A stretch of DNA of 64,000 bases from an uncultured Clostridia bacterium (GCA_944372505.1 CALVZK010000003.1:56498-120497); one strand, 5' to 3'. Counted from the first letter of the stretch, positions 8,999-18,267 are shown. Program-made: numbers and translations. The notes: a model not told the origin generated them from the letters alone.

Positions 8999-10951
8999 TT
9001 ATATTTTTTTGTAATTTTTAAGAAATTCATCTTCTTTATCAAAATTCGCATATTCATTTATATATCGCTTTCTTGCTTCTATATCATCGCCCATCAAAGT
9101 TGTAACCATTTTCTCTGCTTCCGCTGCATCTTCAATAGTAACTTGAATTAAGTTTCTTTTTTCAGGATCCATAGTAGTATCCCAAAGTTGTTCTGGATTC
9201 ATTTCTCCTAAACCTTTATATCTTTGAAGGCTATAATTCCTTCCCGCCCTAGCAATAGCATCAGGCAGTTCGTTATCTGAATAGACATATTCTACATAAT
9301 CTTTCTTATAAACTTTATATAACGGTGGTAAACCAATATATACATGCCCATCATTAATTAACTCTCTCATATATCTGAAAAAGAATGTTAACAAAATAGC
9401 ACGAATATGCGCACCATCTTGGTCAGCATCACTTAGAATAATAACTTTATTATACCTTAAACTAGATAAATCAAAATCTTCTCCGATTCCAGTATTAAGC
9501 GCTGAAATTATGGTTCTTATTTCTTCATTTGCAAGAACTTGGTCAATTCTCTTTTTTTCTGCGTTTAAAGGTTTTCCTCTTAATGGTAATATAGCTTGAA
9601 AACGTCTGTCTCTTCCTTGTTTTGCAGACCCTCCAGCAGAATCTCCTTCAACTATAAAAAGTTCAGCATTTTCTCTATTTTTAGAAGTCGATGCGGCAAG
9701 TTTTCCTACTAGATTAAAATTTTCTGCGGAATTTTTTGCCCTCGTCAACTCTTTTGCTTTTTTCGCAGCCTCTCTAACCTTTGCTGCCCCTTTTGCTTTG
9801 TTTACTATTATCTCGGCAGAAGTGGATAATTTTTTATCTTTTAAAATATTTGAAAGTTCTTTAATTGTTATTCCTTCAACCAACGTTTTGGCTTCTGGAT
9901 TACCTAATTTTGTTTTAGTCTGTCCCTCAAACTGAACATTGTTCATTTTAACATTTAATACAACAGTTAAACCTTCTCTAAAATCTTCTCCTAATAAATT
10001 TGCTTCTTTCTCTTTTAAAAAATTATTAGTTCTAGCATATTCATTCATAACTTTAGTAAAAGCACTTCTAAAACCTGTTTCATGAGTGCCTCCTTCAACA
10101 GTAGGAATATTATTAACAAATGAAAAAGAATTCTCGGTATAACCATCTGTATAAACAAAAGCAACTTCTAAATCAAAATTCTTATCTTCTCCATGAAAAA
10201 ATATAGGTTTGGAAAAAAGTTTACTTTTACCCTCGACTAAATATTCTACAAAATCACTTATTCCGCCTTCATAGTGATAATTTTCTTCTCTATCTGTATT
10301 AAGATCAACTAATTTGATTTTTAAACCTTTATTCAAAAAAGCCAACTCTCTTGCACGATTACAGATAGTTTCAAAGTTAAATTTCAAATTCCCAAACATA
10401 TCACTGTCTGGCAAAAATGTAACCTTTGTCCCAGACTTGTCAGTTTTCCCTATCATTTTTAAAGGTTCAATCGGAACACCACTATGCATTTTACCATCTT
10501 CATCCATATATGAATGAAAACCTATATAATATTCTTTCCCGCCTTTATAAACTGTTACATTGCACCACTTAGAAAGAGCATTTGTAACAGACGCCCCTAC
10601 GCCATGCAATCCGCCTGAAAATTTATAATTATCAGTGTTAAATTTTCCACCAGCATGCAATGTAGTATATACAACTTCAACTCCAGATTTATGTAAAGTT
10701 GGATGATTGTCAACCGGTATGCCTCTCCCATCATCTTCAACAGTAGCAGAACCATCTGTATTTAAAGTTATAGTAATAGTACTTCCATAACCATTTGAAA
10801 TTTCATCTATTGCATTATCAACAATTTCCCATAGTAAATGGTGCATACCTTTAGAACCGGTAGTGCCTATATACATACCAGGACGAAGTCTAACTGCATC
10901 TAGTCCTTCAAGAACAACTATATCTTTTGCATCATAATTTTTTTCTGCCAT
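8999..10951 (-). CDS. parE: Type IIA topoisomerase B subunit (ParE/GyrB)
   Basis: The 650-residue ATPase subunit shows the GHKL motifs EIVDNAIDE, DDGRGIPVD and GGLHGVGASVTNALS, a transducer domain, and a TOPRIM domain with EGDSAGGSAKQGRDR and ILSDADQDGAHI. It ends with the usual YKGLGEMNPEQLWDTTMDP segment. Length is that of gram-positive ParE/GyrB without insertions. It drives strand passage with the adjacent ParC-type subunit. ATG follows AGGAG. A strong extended -10 promoter lies 33-61 bases upstream with a Spo0A-box-like heptamer just upstream of the -35. Confidence 0.88.
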   Translation of the reverse strand: MAEKNYDAKDIVVLEGLDAVRLRPGMYIGTTGSKGMHHLLWEIVDNAIDEISNGYGSTITITLNTDGSATVEDDGRGIPVDNHPTLHKSGVEVVYTTLHAGGKFNTDNYKFSGGLHGVGASVTNALSKWCNVTVYKGGKEYYIGFHSYMDEDGKMHSGVPIEPLKMIGKTDKSGTKVTFLPDSDMFGNLKFNFETICNRARELAFLNKGLKIKLVDLNTDREENYHYEGGISDFVEYLVEGKSKLFSKPIFFHGEDKNFDLEVAFVYTDGYTENSFSFVNNIPTVEGGTHETGFRSAFTKVMNEYARTNNFLKEKEANLLGEDFREGLTVVLNVKMNNVQFEGQTKTKLGNPEAKTLVEGITIKELSNILKDKKLSTSAEIIVNKAKGAAKVREAAKKAKELTRAKNSAENFNLVGKLAASTSKNRENAELFIVEGDSAGGSAKQGRDRRFQAILPLRGKPLNAEKKRIDQVLANEEIRTIISALNTGIGEDFDLSSLRYNKVIILSDADQDGAHIRAILLTFFFRYMRELINDGHVYIGLPPLYKVYKKDYVEYVYSDNELPDAIARAGRNYSLQRYKGLGEMNPEQLWDTTMDPEKRNLIQVTIEDAAEAEKMVTTLMGDDIEARKRYINEYANFDKEDEFLKNYKKI

Positions 10952-10983
10952 TTTCGCTCCTATAATAAAAATCTTGCTAATTT

Positions 10984-11025
10984 ATTATAGCATAATTATA
11001 AATTTTAAACAATTATTTTTCGACA
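10984..11025 (-). promoter_or_regulatory. parE promoter with adjacent Spo0A-box-like site
   Basis: Minus strand: TTGTTT (11012-11007), 17-base spacer, extended TGCTATAAT with -10 at 10989-10984. TGTCGAA (11025-11019) sits immediately upstream of the -35, centred near -45, where a Spo0A-type activator would be expected. The promoter call is strong, the box is suggestive. Confidence 0.65.
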
Positions 11026-11320
11026 AAAATAAAATAACTAAAATACTGTATAATTCTCTTTTTTTACAAAATAAAAATTTAATCAGAATTGTTTAAAATA
11101 AAATAATCTAAAATAAATTAATTCAAAATATTTAAAAGCAGTCTTAAAAACTTTTTTAATTAATATTCTTTTTTAAATGATTATTATAGTTTTTTATTGA
11201 ACACGTGTTGTATTTTTATAAAATATTTTGTATAAATATACATTTTTGTTAAGTTTATAAAATTAAAATTAATATTGTAATAATTAAGTTATGTTTGCGT
11301 ATGATAATTTGGGAGAATAT
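11026..11320. other. Divergent intergenic region parE/murG
   Basis: About 300 bases of very AT-rich DNA. Besides the parE promoter at its left side and the murG promoter at 11208-11236, I see no gene, terminator or RNA element. Confidence 0.6.
11200..11236 (+). promoter_or_regulatory. murG promoter with overlapping palindrome
   Basis: TTGTAT (11208-11213), 17-base spacer, TATAAA (11231-11236). The perfect 10-base palindrome AACACGTGTT (11200-11209) overlaps the -35 and could be an operator. Confidence 0.55.
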
Positions 11321-12373
11321 ATGAATAAAATTGTATTAACAGGTGGCGGAACTGCAGGACATGTTTATCCTTCACTAGCAATCAAAGAAGAATTGGGCAA
11401 TAACTATGAATACCATTATATAGGCGGAAATGGTATGGAAAAAGATATTATTGCAAAAGAAAAAGATATAATTTATCATACTATAGAACCAGTCAAATTG
11501 GTTAGAAAACTAACATTAAAAAATCTTTTAATACCAATTAAATTGATTAAATCCATCTTACAAGCAAAAAAAAATTTAAAAAAAATAAAACCTAATATTG
11601 TATTTTCGAAAGGTGGTTTTGTTGCTGTTCCTGTTGTTATTGCCTCGCATATGCTTAAAATTCCTATAATTAGTCATGAGTCGGATTTAAGCATGGGACT
11701 TGCAAATAAAATAATTTTAAGATATTGTGATGTGATGTGTGTATCTTTTGAACAAACCACTAAATTATCAAAAAAATGTTTATATACCGGTCAACCTATT
11801 AGAAAAAAAATATTAAATGGCAACAAAAATAATTTAAACTTATCGACAAATTTTAATGATCAAAAAAGAAATTTATTGATAGTTGGAGGCTCTTCTGGAG
11901 CAGAATTTTTGAACAATTTAGTCACAGAAAATTTTGATAATTTATGTAAAAATTATAATATTTTGCACTTGTGTGGTAAAAACAATAAAAATAAACTACA
12001 AAATTTAAACTACAAACAAATTGAATATGCACAAAATATGGGAGATTATCTTGATTGGGCTGATATTGTTTTATCAAGAGCAGGATCTGGTGCTATTAAT
12101 GAATTTTTAGCACTAAAAAAACCTATGCTTCTTATCCCCCTTTCTAAAAAATGCTCTAGAGGTGATCAAATTGAAAATGCACATTTATTTAAATCTTTAA
12201 ATATTGCTCTTGTTCTTGAAGAAGAAGACTACAACAAAGATGTTTTACTAAAAAAACTCGATGACCTTTCAAAAAATATATCAACTTATAAAAATAATAT
12301 GAAGAAAGTGTCTACAGAAAACGCGAGCAAAAAAATAGCAAATTTAATAATTAGTAAGTTATCAAAATCATAA
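11321..12373 (+). CDS. murG: UDP-GlcNAc: lipid I N-acetylglucosaminyltransferase
   Basis: Start at 11321 is supported by GGGAG five bases upstream; the extra ten codons from 11291 are not. The 350-residue GT-B glycosyltransferase converts lipid I to lipid II at the inner membrane face. Seen: N-terminal GGGTAGHVYPSLAIKEEL, FSKGGFVAVPVVIASHML, HESDLSMGLANK, then GGSSGAEFLNN and the C-terminal SRAGSGAINEFLALKKPMLL. All match MurG, with GGSSG in place of the commoner GGSQG. It stands alone rather than in a dcw cluster, which is unusual but seen in reduced or rearranged Firmicutes. A lineage-specific MurG-like paralogue is the alternative. Confidence 0.88.
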   Translation: MNKIVLTGGGTAGHVYPSLAIKEELGNNYEYHYIGGNGMEKDIIAKEKDIIYHTIEPVKLVRKLTLKNLLIPIKLIKSILQAKKNLKKIKPNIVFSKGGFVAVPVVIASHMLKIPIISHESDLSMGLANKIILRYCDVMCVSFEQTTKLSKKCLYTGQPIRKKILNGNKNNLNLSTNFNDQKRNLLIVGGSSGAEFLNNLVTENFDNLCKNYNILHLCGKNNKNKLQNLNYKQIEYAQNMGDYLDWADIVLSRAGSGAINEFLALKKPMLLIPLSKKCSRGDQIENAHLFKSLNIALVLEEEDYNKDVLLKKLDDLSKNISTYKNNMKKVSTENASKKIANLIISKLSKS

Positions 12374-12400
12374 AAAAGCAGTCATGAATACTGCTTTTTT
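12372..12400. terminator. Bidirectional intrinsic terminator murG/valS
   Basis: Stem AAAAAAGCAGT / ACTGCTTTTTT with loop CATGAAT between the convergent murG and valS genes. Confidence 0.9.
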
Positions 12401-12424
12401 TATAAATTATTTTAAATGATACTA

Positions 12425-15040
12425 TTATAAACTATAATTTAAACTAGCAAACTCTTCCATGAGGCGCTTAAGAGTTGATTCGTTGTTTTGAAGTTTCAAC
12501 TTTTCATTTTCAACGAGTTCTACAGGGGCTTTAGAAATAAATCCTTGACTTGACAACATTCTTTTTGATCTTTCAATCTCAAATTTAACATTTTCTATCT
12601 CTTTTAATATTTTTTCTTTTTCTTTTTCATTGTCAACGAGTTGCCCCATAGGAATTAAAATTTTTGTATTATCAACTAAAACTCTTGTACATTTTTCAAG
12701 TGGTTCACTTGATAGAATTTCTACACTACTTCCATGAGATAATTTTGCTATTTCCTGCAAATTTTCTTTTAATAAAATATCTTCTTCGTCTTCACAAATA
12801 AAGTAAATGCTCGTTTTTTTATTGTCTGCAACATTATAACTTGCTCTAGCATTTCTTATCGCCTTAATAATCTCAATTATTCTATCAAAATTATTGCTTG
12901 TATTTTTGATTTTTAACCTATTTGGATATTGAGTTAACATAATTGTTTTTTCATGTTTTGGAAGTTCTTGGTATATAAGTTCTGTAACAAAAGGTATAAA
13001 TGGATGAAACAATTTCAATAAATTATCTAAAACAAATAGTAAAATATTTTGAGCCCTCTTTTTGTCTTCTTCGTCTCCGCTATACAAATCTACTTTACAT
13101 AATTCAATATACCAATCACAGAATTTAGAAACGGTAAATTCCATTAAACTGCTTGTTGCAACTCCTAAAGCATATTTACTTATATTTCTATTTACGGATT
13201 TGATAAGCTTATCTAATTCTGATAAAATCCATTTATCTTTTTCTTTTAAATCAAGATTGTTAATTGAAACAATTTTTATGTCTTTTATATTTTGAAGAAC
13301 AAATTTGCTGGCATTAAATAATTTATTTATAAAGATTTTTGCCTCTTTTGCCTTTTCTTCACCATATTTAATATCAGTACCCATGCTCATTCCGTTAATT
13401 AAACTTAACCTCAAAGCGTCAGCACCATATTTTTCTATCATATCAATAGGATCAACACCATTGCCAAGATGTTTTGACATCTTAATGCCTTTAATATCTC
13501 TTACAAGACCATGAATTACAACATCTTTAAACGGAACATTATCCATGAATTTTAATCCTGAAAATACCATTTTAGATACCCAGAAAGTAATAATATCATA
13601 TCCAGTTACAAGTGCAGAGGTTGGATAATAATATTTTAAATTGTCAGTTTTGTCAGGATATCCTAATGTGGAAAACGGCCAAAGTGCAGACGAGAACCAT
13701 GTATCTAAAACATCTTGATCTTGTGTTAAATGTTCACTGCCACAAGTAGGACATTTTTGTGGATTCTCTTCTTCAGATGCAAAAGTGTGTCCATGTTCAC
13801 ATGTAAATACTGGAATACGATGTCCAAGCCATATTTGACGTGAAATACACCAGTCTTGTATATTTTCAAGCCAATTTAAATATGTTTTTTCATATCTTTT
13901 TGGATGAAATTTTATTTCCCCTTTTTTAACTGCCTCTATCGCCGGCCGTGCAAGCTCTTTCATTTTAACAAACCATTGAGTCGATATTCTTGGTTCAGTA
14001 AAACTACCGCATCTTTCACATGTTCCGACCTGATTTTTGTATTTTTCCTTTTTAACTAAATAGCCACCTTCCATTAATGCTTTTTCGATAGCTGGTCGTG
14101 CTTTAATTCTATCCATTCCAGCAAAAGCACCAGCACTTTCAGTCAAAAGCCCATTATCATCAATACAATGAATAACCTCTAGATTATGTCTTAATCCTAT
14201 TTCATAGTCATTTGGATCATGCGCAGGCGTAATCTTAACCGCACCCGTTCCAAAACCCATTTCACAATATTCATCAGCAATCAACTTAATTTTTCTGTTT
14301 ACTAATGGCAAAATTAAATCTTTACCAACTTGTCCTTTAAATCTTTCGTCATTAGGATTAACTGCGACTGCGGTATCTCCAAATAAAGTTTCTGGTCGAG
14401 TTGTTGCTATGACTACCTCGCCACTTCCATCAGCAAAAGGATATCTAATATACCATAAGTATGTATTTTGATCAATATGGATATTTTCATTATCAGAAAT
14501 AGTAGTTTTGCAACTAGGACAATAATTTACAACCCTCTTACCACGATAAATTAAGCCTTGTTTATAATATTCACAAAAAACATGTCTTACCGCTCTACTT
14601 CTTACTTCATCCATTGTAAAAGCAAGTTTAGACCAATCACATGATATTCCAAGTTTTTTAAGTTGGTCACAAATAACATGAGTATAATTTTTATACCAAT
14701 CCCAACCTCTTTTTAAAAACTCTTCTCGTCCTATTTCTTCTTTAGTTATACCATTTCTTTTTAAATCTCGAACAAGCACCTGCTCTGTTGCAATTGCAGC
14801 ATGGTCTGTTCCAGGGAGCCATAAAGCATTGTACCCTAACATTCTTTTATATCTAATTAAAATATCTTGAATTGTGTTATCAAGAGCATGACCAATATGA
14901 GCTTTGCCTGTAACATTAAGCGGAGGCATAACAATAGAATAAGGTTGTCTTTTATCTGGATTAGAAACAAAAAAATTCTCTTTTAGCCAAAATTTATAAA
15001 GCTCCGGTTCAAATAATTCAGGTGTATAATTTTTATCCAT
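12425..15040 (-). CDS. valS: Valyl-tRNA synthetase
   Basis: The 871-residue class Ia synthetase shows the HIGH-type motif (MPPLNVTGKAHIGHALD), the CP1 editing domain with TTRPETLFGDTAVAVNP, a Cys-rich zinc-like insert (CPSC and CERCGS, ECxxGHTF-type region), WCISRQIWLGHRIPVF and a C-terminal coiled coil from about 800. The KMSKS loop reads KMSKH, an unusual last residue, though the essential Lys residues are kept. ATG follows AAGGAG. No T-box leader is present: the promoter lies only about 20 bases upstream of the start, so tRNA-Val attenuation is not used here. Confidence 0.96.
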   Translation of the reverse strand: MDKNYTPELFEPELYKFWLKENFFVSNPDKRQPYSIVMPPLNVTGKAHIGHALDNTIQDILIRYKRMLGYNALWLPGTDHAAIATEQVLVRDLKRNGITKEEIGREEFLKRGWDWYKNYTHVICDQLKKLGISCDWSKLAFTMDEVRSRAVRHVFCEYYKQGLIYRGKRVVNYCPSCKTTISDNENIHIDQNTYLWYIRYPFADGSGEVVIATTRPETLFGDTAVAVNPNDERFKGQVGKDLILPLVNRKIKLIADEYCEMGFGTGAVKITPAHDPNDYEIGLRHNLEVIHCIDDNGLLTESAGAFAGMDRIKARPAIEKALMEGGYLVKKEKYKNQVGTCERCGSFTEPRISTQWFVKMKELARPAIEAVKKGEIKFHPKRYEKTYLNWLENIQDWCISRQIWLGHRIPVFTCEHGHTFASEEENPQKCPTCGSEHLTQDQDVLDTWFSSALWPFSTLGYPDKTDNLKYYYPTSALVTGYDIITFWVSKMVFSGLKFMDNVPFKDVVIHGLVRDIKGIKMSKHLGNGVDPIDMIEKYGADALRLSLINGMSMGTDIKYGEEKAKEAKIFINKLFNASKFVLQNIKDIKIVSINNLDLKEKDKWILSELDKLIKSVNRNISKYALGVATSSLMEFTVSKFCDWYIELCKVDLYSGDEEDKKRAQNILLFVLDNLLKLFHPFIPFVTELIYQELPKHEKTIMLTQYPNRLKIKNTSNNFDRIIEIIKAIRNARASYNVADNKKTSIYFICEDEEDILLKENLQEIAKLSHGSSVEILSSEPLEKCTRVLVDNTKILIPMGQLVDNEKEKEKILKEIENVKFEIERSKRMLSSQGFISKAPVELVENEKLKLQNNESTLKRLMEEFASLNYSL

Positions 15041-15057
15041 AGCAACTCCTTCTAGGC

Positions 15058-15087
15058 ATTATACAACAATTAAAAATCAAAAATCAA
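15058..15087 (-). promoter_or_regulatory. valS promoter
   Basis: Minus strand TTGATT (15087-15082), 18-base spacer, TATAAT (15063-15058). The transcript would start about 10 bases before the ribosome binding site. Confidence 0.6.
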
Positions 15088-15128
15088 GTAATTTGCCAAT
15101 TTGCATGTTGATATTAAAAAATTTCATA

Positions 15129-15157
15129 TTGACAATTAGCTTAATGTATTATATAAT
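15129..15157 (+). promoter_or_regulatory. Perfect-consensus promoter of the 15216 gene
   Basis: TTGACA (15129-15134), 17-base spacer, TATAAT (15152-15157). Confidence 0.85.
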
Positions 15158-15215
15158 TTAACTATCGGTCAATTAATTATTAATTATTAAACATTAATTA
15201 AAATAAGGAGTTAAT

Positions 15216-15791
15216 ATGAGTTATAAAACTAAACATGTAATTAAGGTTCCATCAATTACAAATTATACTCATGATATTATTGAAAAGGAAAGGAAAGAAT
15301 CTCTTGGTGTATCTATAAATCCTAAAACTGACACTATGCAAATCTCTTTTTCATATAAAACAAAAGGCTCTATAGATTATGGTTTTCATTTATTTAAATT
15401 TAATAATTTTGAACTTTGTCAGTCTGATTTTTATACATTACAAGATTCTATTTATAGTCTAAGCAATTATTTTAAATACTTTAAATGTAATATAGACTCA
15501 GTTGAAAAGAAATTGGAACAAGTTTTTTTGGAACTTATAAAAGATAATGGTTTAGAAGTTTTAAATAAAATTCCTTCAGTTATATATAGTGAAAGTTTTA
15601 TAAAAGGTGTTAAACGTATAATTAACCAAAAAATTCTTCAGCAAGTCGAAGAGGCAATACCATATAAATCAAAGAAAGAAATTATGAATAATGTTGAAAA
15701 TTTTAGAAATCTTCAAGAAAAAGTATTACAAGAGAGAATTGAAAAGAAAAAAGAAATTGAAGAAATTTATGAAGAATTAAGAAAAATTTAA
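15216..15791 (+). CDS. Hypothetical protein, 191 aa, C-terminal coiled coil
   Basis: I do not recognise this family. The first 100 residues look mixed alpha/beta (NPKTDTMQISFSYKTKGSID, then FHLFKFNNFELCQSDFYTL); the last 50 are a highly charged helix (RNLQEKVLQERIEKKKEIEE) likely to form a coiled coil. There is no signal peptide or membrane segment, so it is cytoplasmic. AAGGAG precedes the ATG and a perfect promoter lies upstream. It stands just before the MoxR-type ATPase gene, which has a separate promoter, so any functional link is only positional. Confidence 0.65.
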   Translation: MSYKTKHVIKVPSITNYTHDIIEKERKESLGVSINPKTDTMQISFSYKTKGSIDYGFHLFKFNNFELCQSDFYTLQDSIYSLSNYFKYFKCNIDSVEKKLEQVFLELIKDNGLEVLNKIPSVIYSESFIKGVKRIINQKILQQVEEAIPYKSKKEIMNNVENFRNLQEKVLQERIEKKKEIEEIYEELRKI

Positions 15792-15801
15792 AAAAAAGAT
15801 A

Positions 15802-15829
15802 TTGACATTTTTAATTTTAATGTTATAAT
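15802..15829 (+). promoter_or_regulatory. Promoter of the MoxR-type ATPase operon
   Basis: TTGACA (15802-15807), 16-base spacer, TATAAT (15824-15829), giving an mRNA leader of about 135 bases. Confidence 0.8.
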
Positions 15830-15913
15830 GACAATGTAAATGAATTTTGATGAATAACAAAAGGATCAAAAATCAATTTAATTTGATAATTTACAAATAA
15901 AAAACAACGAATG

Positions 15914-15954
15914 GGCTAAATGGTTGTAGATATAACCTATTTAGTCAATTTTTT
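15914..15954 (+). promoter_or_regulatory. Terminator-like hairpin in the ATPase leader
   Basis: GGCTAAAT-GGTT pairs with AACC-T-ATTTAGTC (15914-15925 with 15934-15946; one bulged T at 15938 and one G-T pair). Six T residues follow at 15949-15954. The structure ends only five bases before the ribosome binding site of the ATPase gene, as expected of a transcription attenuator or a structure that controls translation. Confidence 0.5.
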
Positions 15955-15970
15955 ATGTAAAGGAGTAAAA

Positions 15971-17317
15971 ATGAGAAAAGATTTAAAAGAAAAATTAGAA
16001 AAAATTGAAGAATTAGAAAAAGCTTTAAATACTGTTAAAAACGAGCTTGAATTTCATTATTCAAAACTTATTCTAGAATTAGAGAAAAGTAATCAAACAA
16101 AATTCTCTCATATTGAACAAAGAGTTGACTTTTTATTGTCTAACAATCCATGTTCAAAAGAACTTGAATATTTAAAAGAACTTGTTTTAACTAACTTAAA
16201 AGAATATTCAAATATAATATTACAACTTCGCGAACAAATGGTTAAACAAAACAGCATTATTAATCTAGCAGCTAAAAACGCTGTTGATTCGGCTTTGCAA
16301 GGAGAAATACGTGCTTTGGTTGTCTCTGAAATTAAAACTATGGTTAGCGATACTGGCAAAACAATGCTTTATGATGAAAGTAAAAATTCTATTTTAGGAG
16401 TTTCTAAAGATGTTACTGAAGATGTTATTTCCGTGCTTCAAGATAAAATTTCATCTTTAATAGTTGAAGACCATGAAAACTTGACTCCTGAGGAAACTTC
16501 TTTGATGGAACAAGAAAAAAGAAAAGCCACCGTCTTGGCTCTTGAAAGACATCAATCTTTTCAAAAATTATATTCTATATTACAATCTGGTTTAATGCCT
16601 ATGCTTGTTGGGCCTGCAGGAACTGGTAAAAGTACAGCTATTGAACAAGCCGCTTTTGAATTAGGTCTTGATTTTTATACTAGTAACAGAGTTCAAATGG
16701 CTTATGAACTTACTGGTTACAAAGATGCAACTGGAAAATATCAACCTACACAATTTTACCAAGCATATAAAAATGGCGGGGTTTTCTTTCTAGATGAAAT
16801 TGATGGATCTTCTCCTGAGGCTCTTGTCACAATTAATACAGCTATGGCCCAAGGTTATATGTCCTTCCCAGATGGAAAAGTATATATGCACGAAAATTTT
16901 AAATTTGTAGCCGCTGGTAACACATATGGTACAGGTTATAATACTCAATATGTTGGAAGAAATGAACTAGATGCTGCAACTTTAGATAGATTTGTTGTAA
17001 TAAAATGGGATTATGACAAAAACCTTGAAAGAAAACTAATTAATGATCAAGACTTATTAGATTTCGTTTGGGAAATAAGAAGAGTTGTTTCAAAATTAAA
17101 ATTACCAATCATTATATCTACTAGAGGACTTATAAACTTAAACAAACTTGCTAAAATTAAGGATTATTCTTTAACAGAAGCATTAGAAAATGTTTTATTT
17201 GAAGGCATTGATCCTCAAAACATCTACACTATTTTAAGAGAAGTTAAGATAAACAATAAATATACCATTGCTCTTCGTTCTCTTGCAGACAATTTACATG
17301 CAGAAGAAAAAAATTAA
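15971..17317 (+). CDS. MoxR/CbbQ-type AAA+ ATPase
   Basis: Start at 15971 follows AAAGGAG; the longer form from 15920 begins inside the leader hairpin and is rejected. The 448-residue protein has an N-terminal coiled coil (1-50, EKLEKIEELEKALNTVK-like) and a helical linker, then an AAA+ core: Walker A GPAGTGKST, Walker B GGVFFLDEIDGS, sensor-like AAGNTYGTG and the arginine-finger region NELDAATLDRFVVIKWDYD. It resembles CobS/CbbQ/MoxR chaperone ATPases, which remodel partner proteins together with a VWA-type protein. The next gene, 11 bases on, is the likely partner. Similar pairs occur in phages and islands. Confidence 0.85.
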   Translation: MRKDLKEKLEKIEELEKALNTVKNELEFHYSKLILELEKSNQTKFSHIEQRVDFLLSNNPCSKELEYLKELVLTNLKEYSNIILQLREQMVKQNSIINLAAKNAVDSALQGEIRALVVSEIKTMVSDTGKTMLYDESKNSILGVSKDVTEDVISVLQDKISSLIVEDHENLTPEETSLMEQEKRKATVLALERHQSFQKLYSILQSGLMPMLVGPAGTGKSTAIEQAAFELGLDFYTSNRVQMAYELTGYKDATGKYQPTQFYQAYKNGGVFFLDEIDGSSPEALVTINTAMAQGYMSFPDGKVYMHENFKFVAAGNTYGTGYNTQYVGRNELDAATLDRFVVIKWDYDKNLERKLINDQDLLDFVWEIRRVVSKLKLPIIISTRGLINLNKLAKIKDYSLTEALENVLFEGIDPQNIYTILREVKINNKYTIALRSLADNLHAEEKN

Positions 17318-17328
17318 AAAGGTAAAAT

Positions 17329-18267
17329 ATGAAAAAAGAAACATTTTATAATAACAATAAACAAATAATACATTATCAATTTGATTCAATATTAGAAATA
17401 TTAGATTTTATAGAAAAAAATAAACGTATTACATCGTCAGAAAGTAGTGAAACTGGCGACAAAAATTTTACTGGTACTAATTCTTTTGCTCAAGCATTTG
17501 ATATGTGTAAAAATGGATATTTTTCTAAAAACGTCGAATCTTTTCAAAACATTTTTTTTAAATTACAAGAAATAATAACAAAAAAAATACAACTTATTAA
17601 AGTTAAACATGATTTTGTAGGAGGATTCCCAGATGTTCCATTATATTTAATAGGACATCCATTAAACATGATTAATTTAGACATAAAACAAAAAAAAGCA
17701 TTACCTAAAATCATTTTTCATTTTAATGCTTCTATTTCTTCTTGCAAGAAGAAAAGTACAATAGAGAAAAAAGGACTTGTTACTTTATTATTATATGAAA
17801 TATTTAAAAGATTAAATTTCCCAGTAGAAATTCATCTTCACGAAGTTTGTTCTCATAGGGATATTGTTTTGAATAATAGTTTAATATTACTTAAAGAAAA
17901 TGATATGTTAAATATTTCTAAAATCTATTTCCCACTTGTTCATCCTTCATTTTTAAGAAGAATTATGTTTGCTTTAGAAGAAAGAATACCTGAATTAAAA
18001 TATACGCAATCTTTTTTTTCCGGCTATGGATATCCTTACCCAATCAAAGATTTTTTAAGTTTAACAAATCAAGATGTTGATGATTCATCCATTCATATAT
18101 TTAGTGATGATTATGAATACGAAAATATTAAATCCGCTTTAAAACAAGCAATTAATTCAATACAAAACCAAAAGAAACTACAAATCGATACAGAAGAATT
18201 TTTTAAGTCTATAGACTCTTTTGATTTTTCATCCATTCAAACATTTAATGATTATGAAAGAGAATAA
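17329..18267 (+). CDS. Putative VWA-like partner of the MoxR-type ATPase
   Basis: The 312-residue protein follows the ATPase by 11 bases with AAAGG as ribosome binding site, so they form an operon. Residues 35-60 (TGDKNFTGTNSFAQAFDMCK) and 105-120 (DFVGGFPDVPLYLIGHPLNM) resemble phage-type DUF7192 proteins that accompany CobS-like ATPases. The segment IIFHFNASISSCKKKS around residues 125-145 could be a degenerate VWA/MIDAS-like strand and loop, and acidic residues cluster near 255-275. No membrane segment or signal. Identification as the VWA-type partner is inference from context and weak resemblance. Confidence 0.55.
   Translation: MKKETFYNNNKQIIHYQFDSILEILDFIEKNKRITSSESSETGDKNFTGTNSFAQAFDMCKNGYFSKNVESFQNIFFKLQEIITKKIQLIKVKHDFVGGFPDVPLYLIGHPLNMINLDIKQKKALPKIIFHFNASISSCKKKSTIEKKGLVTLLLYEIFKRLNFPVEIHLHEVCSHRDIVLNNSLILLKENDMLNISKIYFPLVHPSFLRRIMFALEERIPELKYTQSFFSGYGYPYPIKDFLSLTNQDVDDSSIHIFSDDYEYENIKSALKQAINSIQNQKKLQIDTEEFFKSIDSFDFSSIQTFNDYERE

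Noticed and set aside
15041-15128. T-box riboswitch ahead of valS
   Set aside because: The promoter lies within about 50 bases of the start codon, leaving no room for a T-box, and the TGGN core with specifier loop is absent.
15914-15954. A named riboswitch class (preQ1, TPP, SAM, glycine) in the ATPase leader
   Set aside because: I could not match any conserved core; only the terminal hairpin is clear.
15920-15970. Longer N-terminus of the MoxR-type ATPase
   Set aside because: The ATG at 15920 lies inside the leader hairpin and has no ribosome binding site, while 15971 has AAAGGAG.
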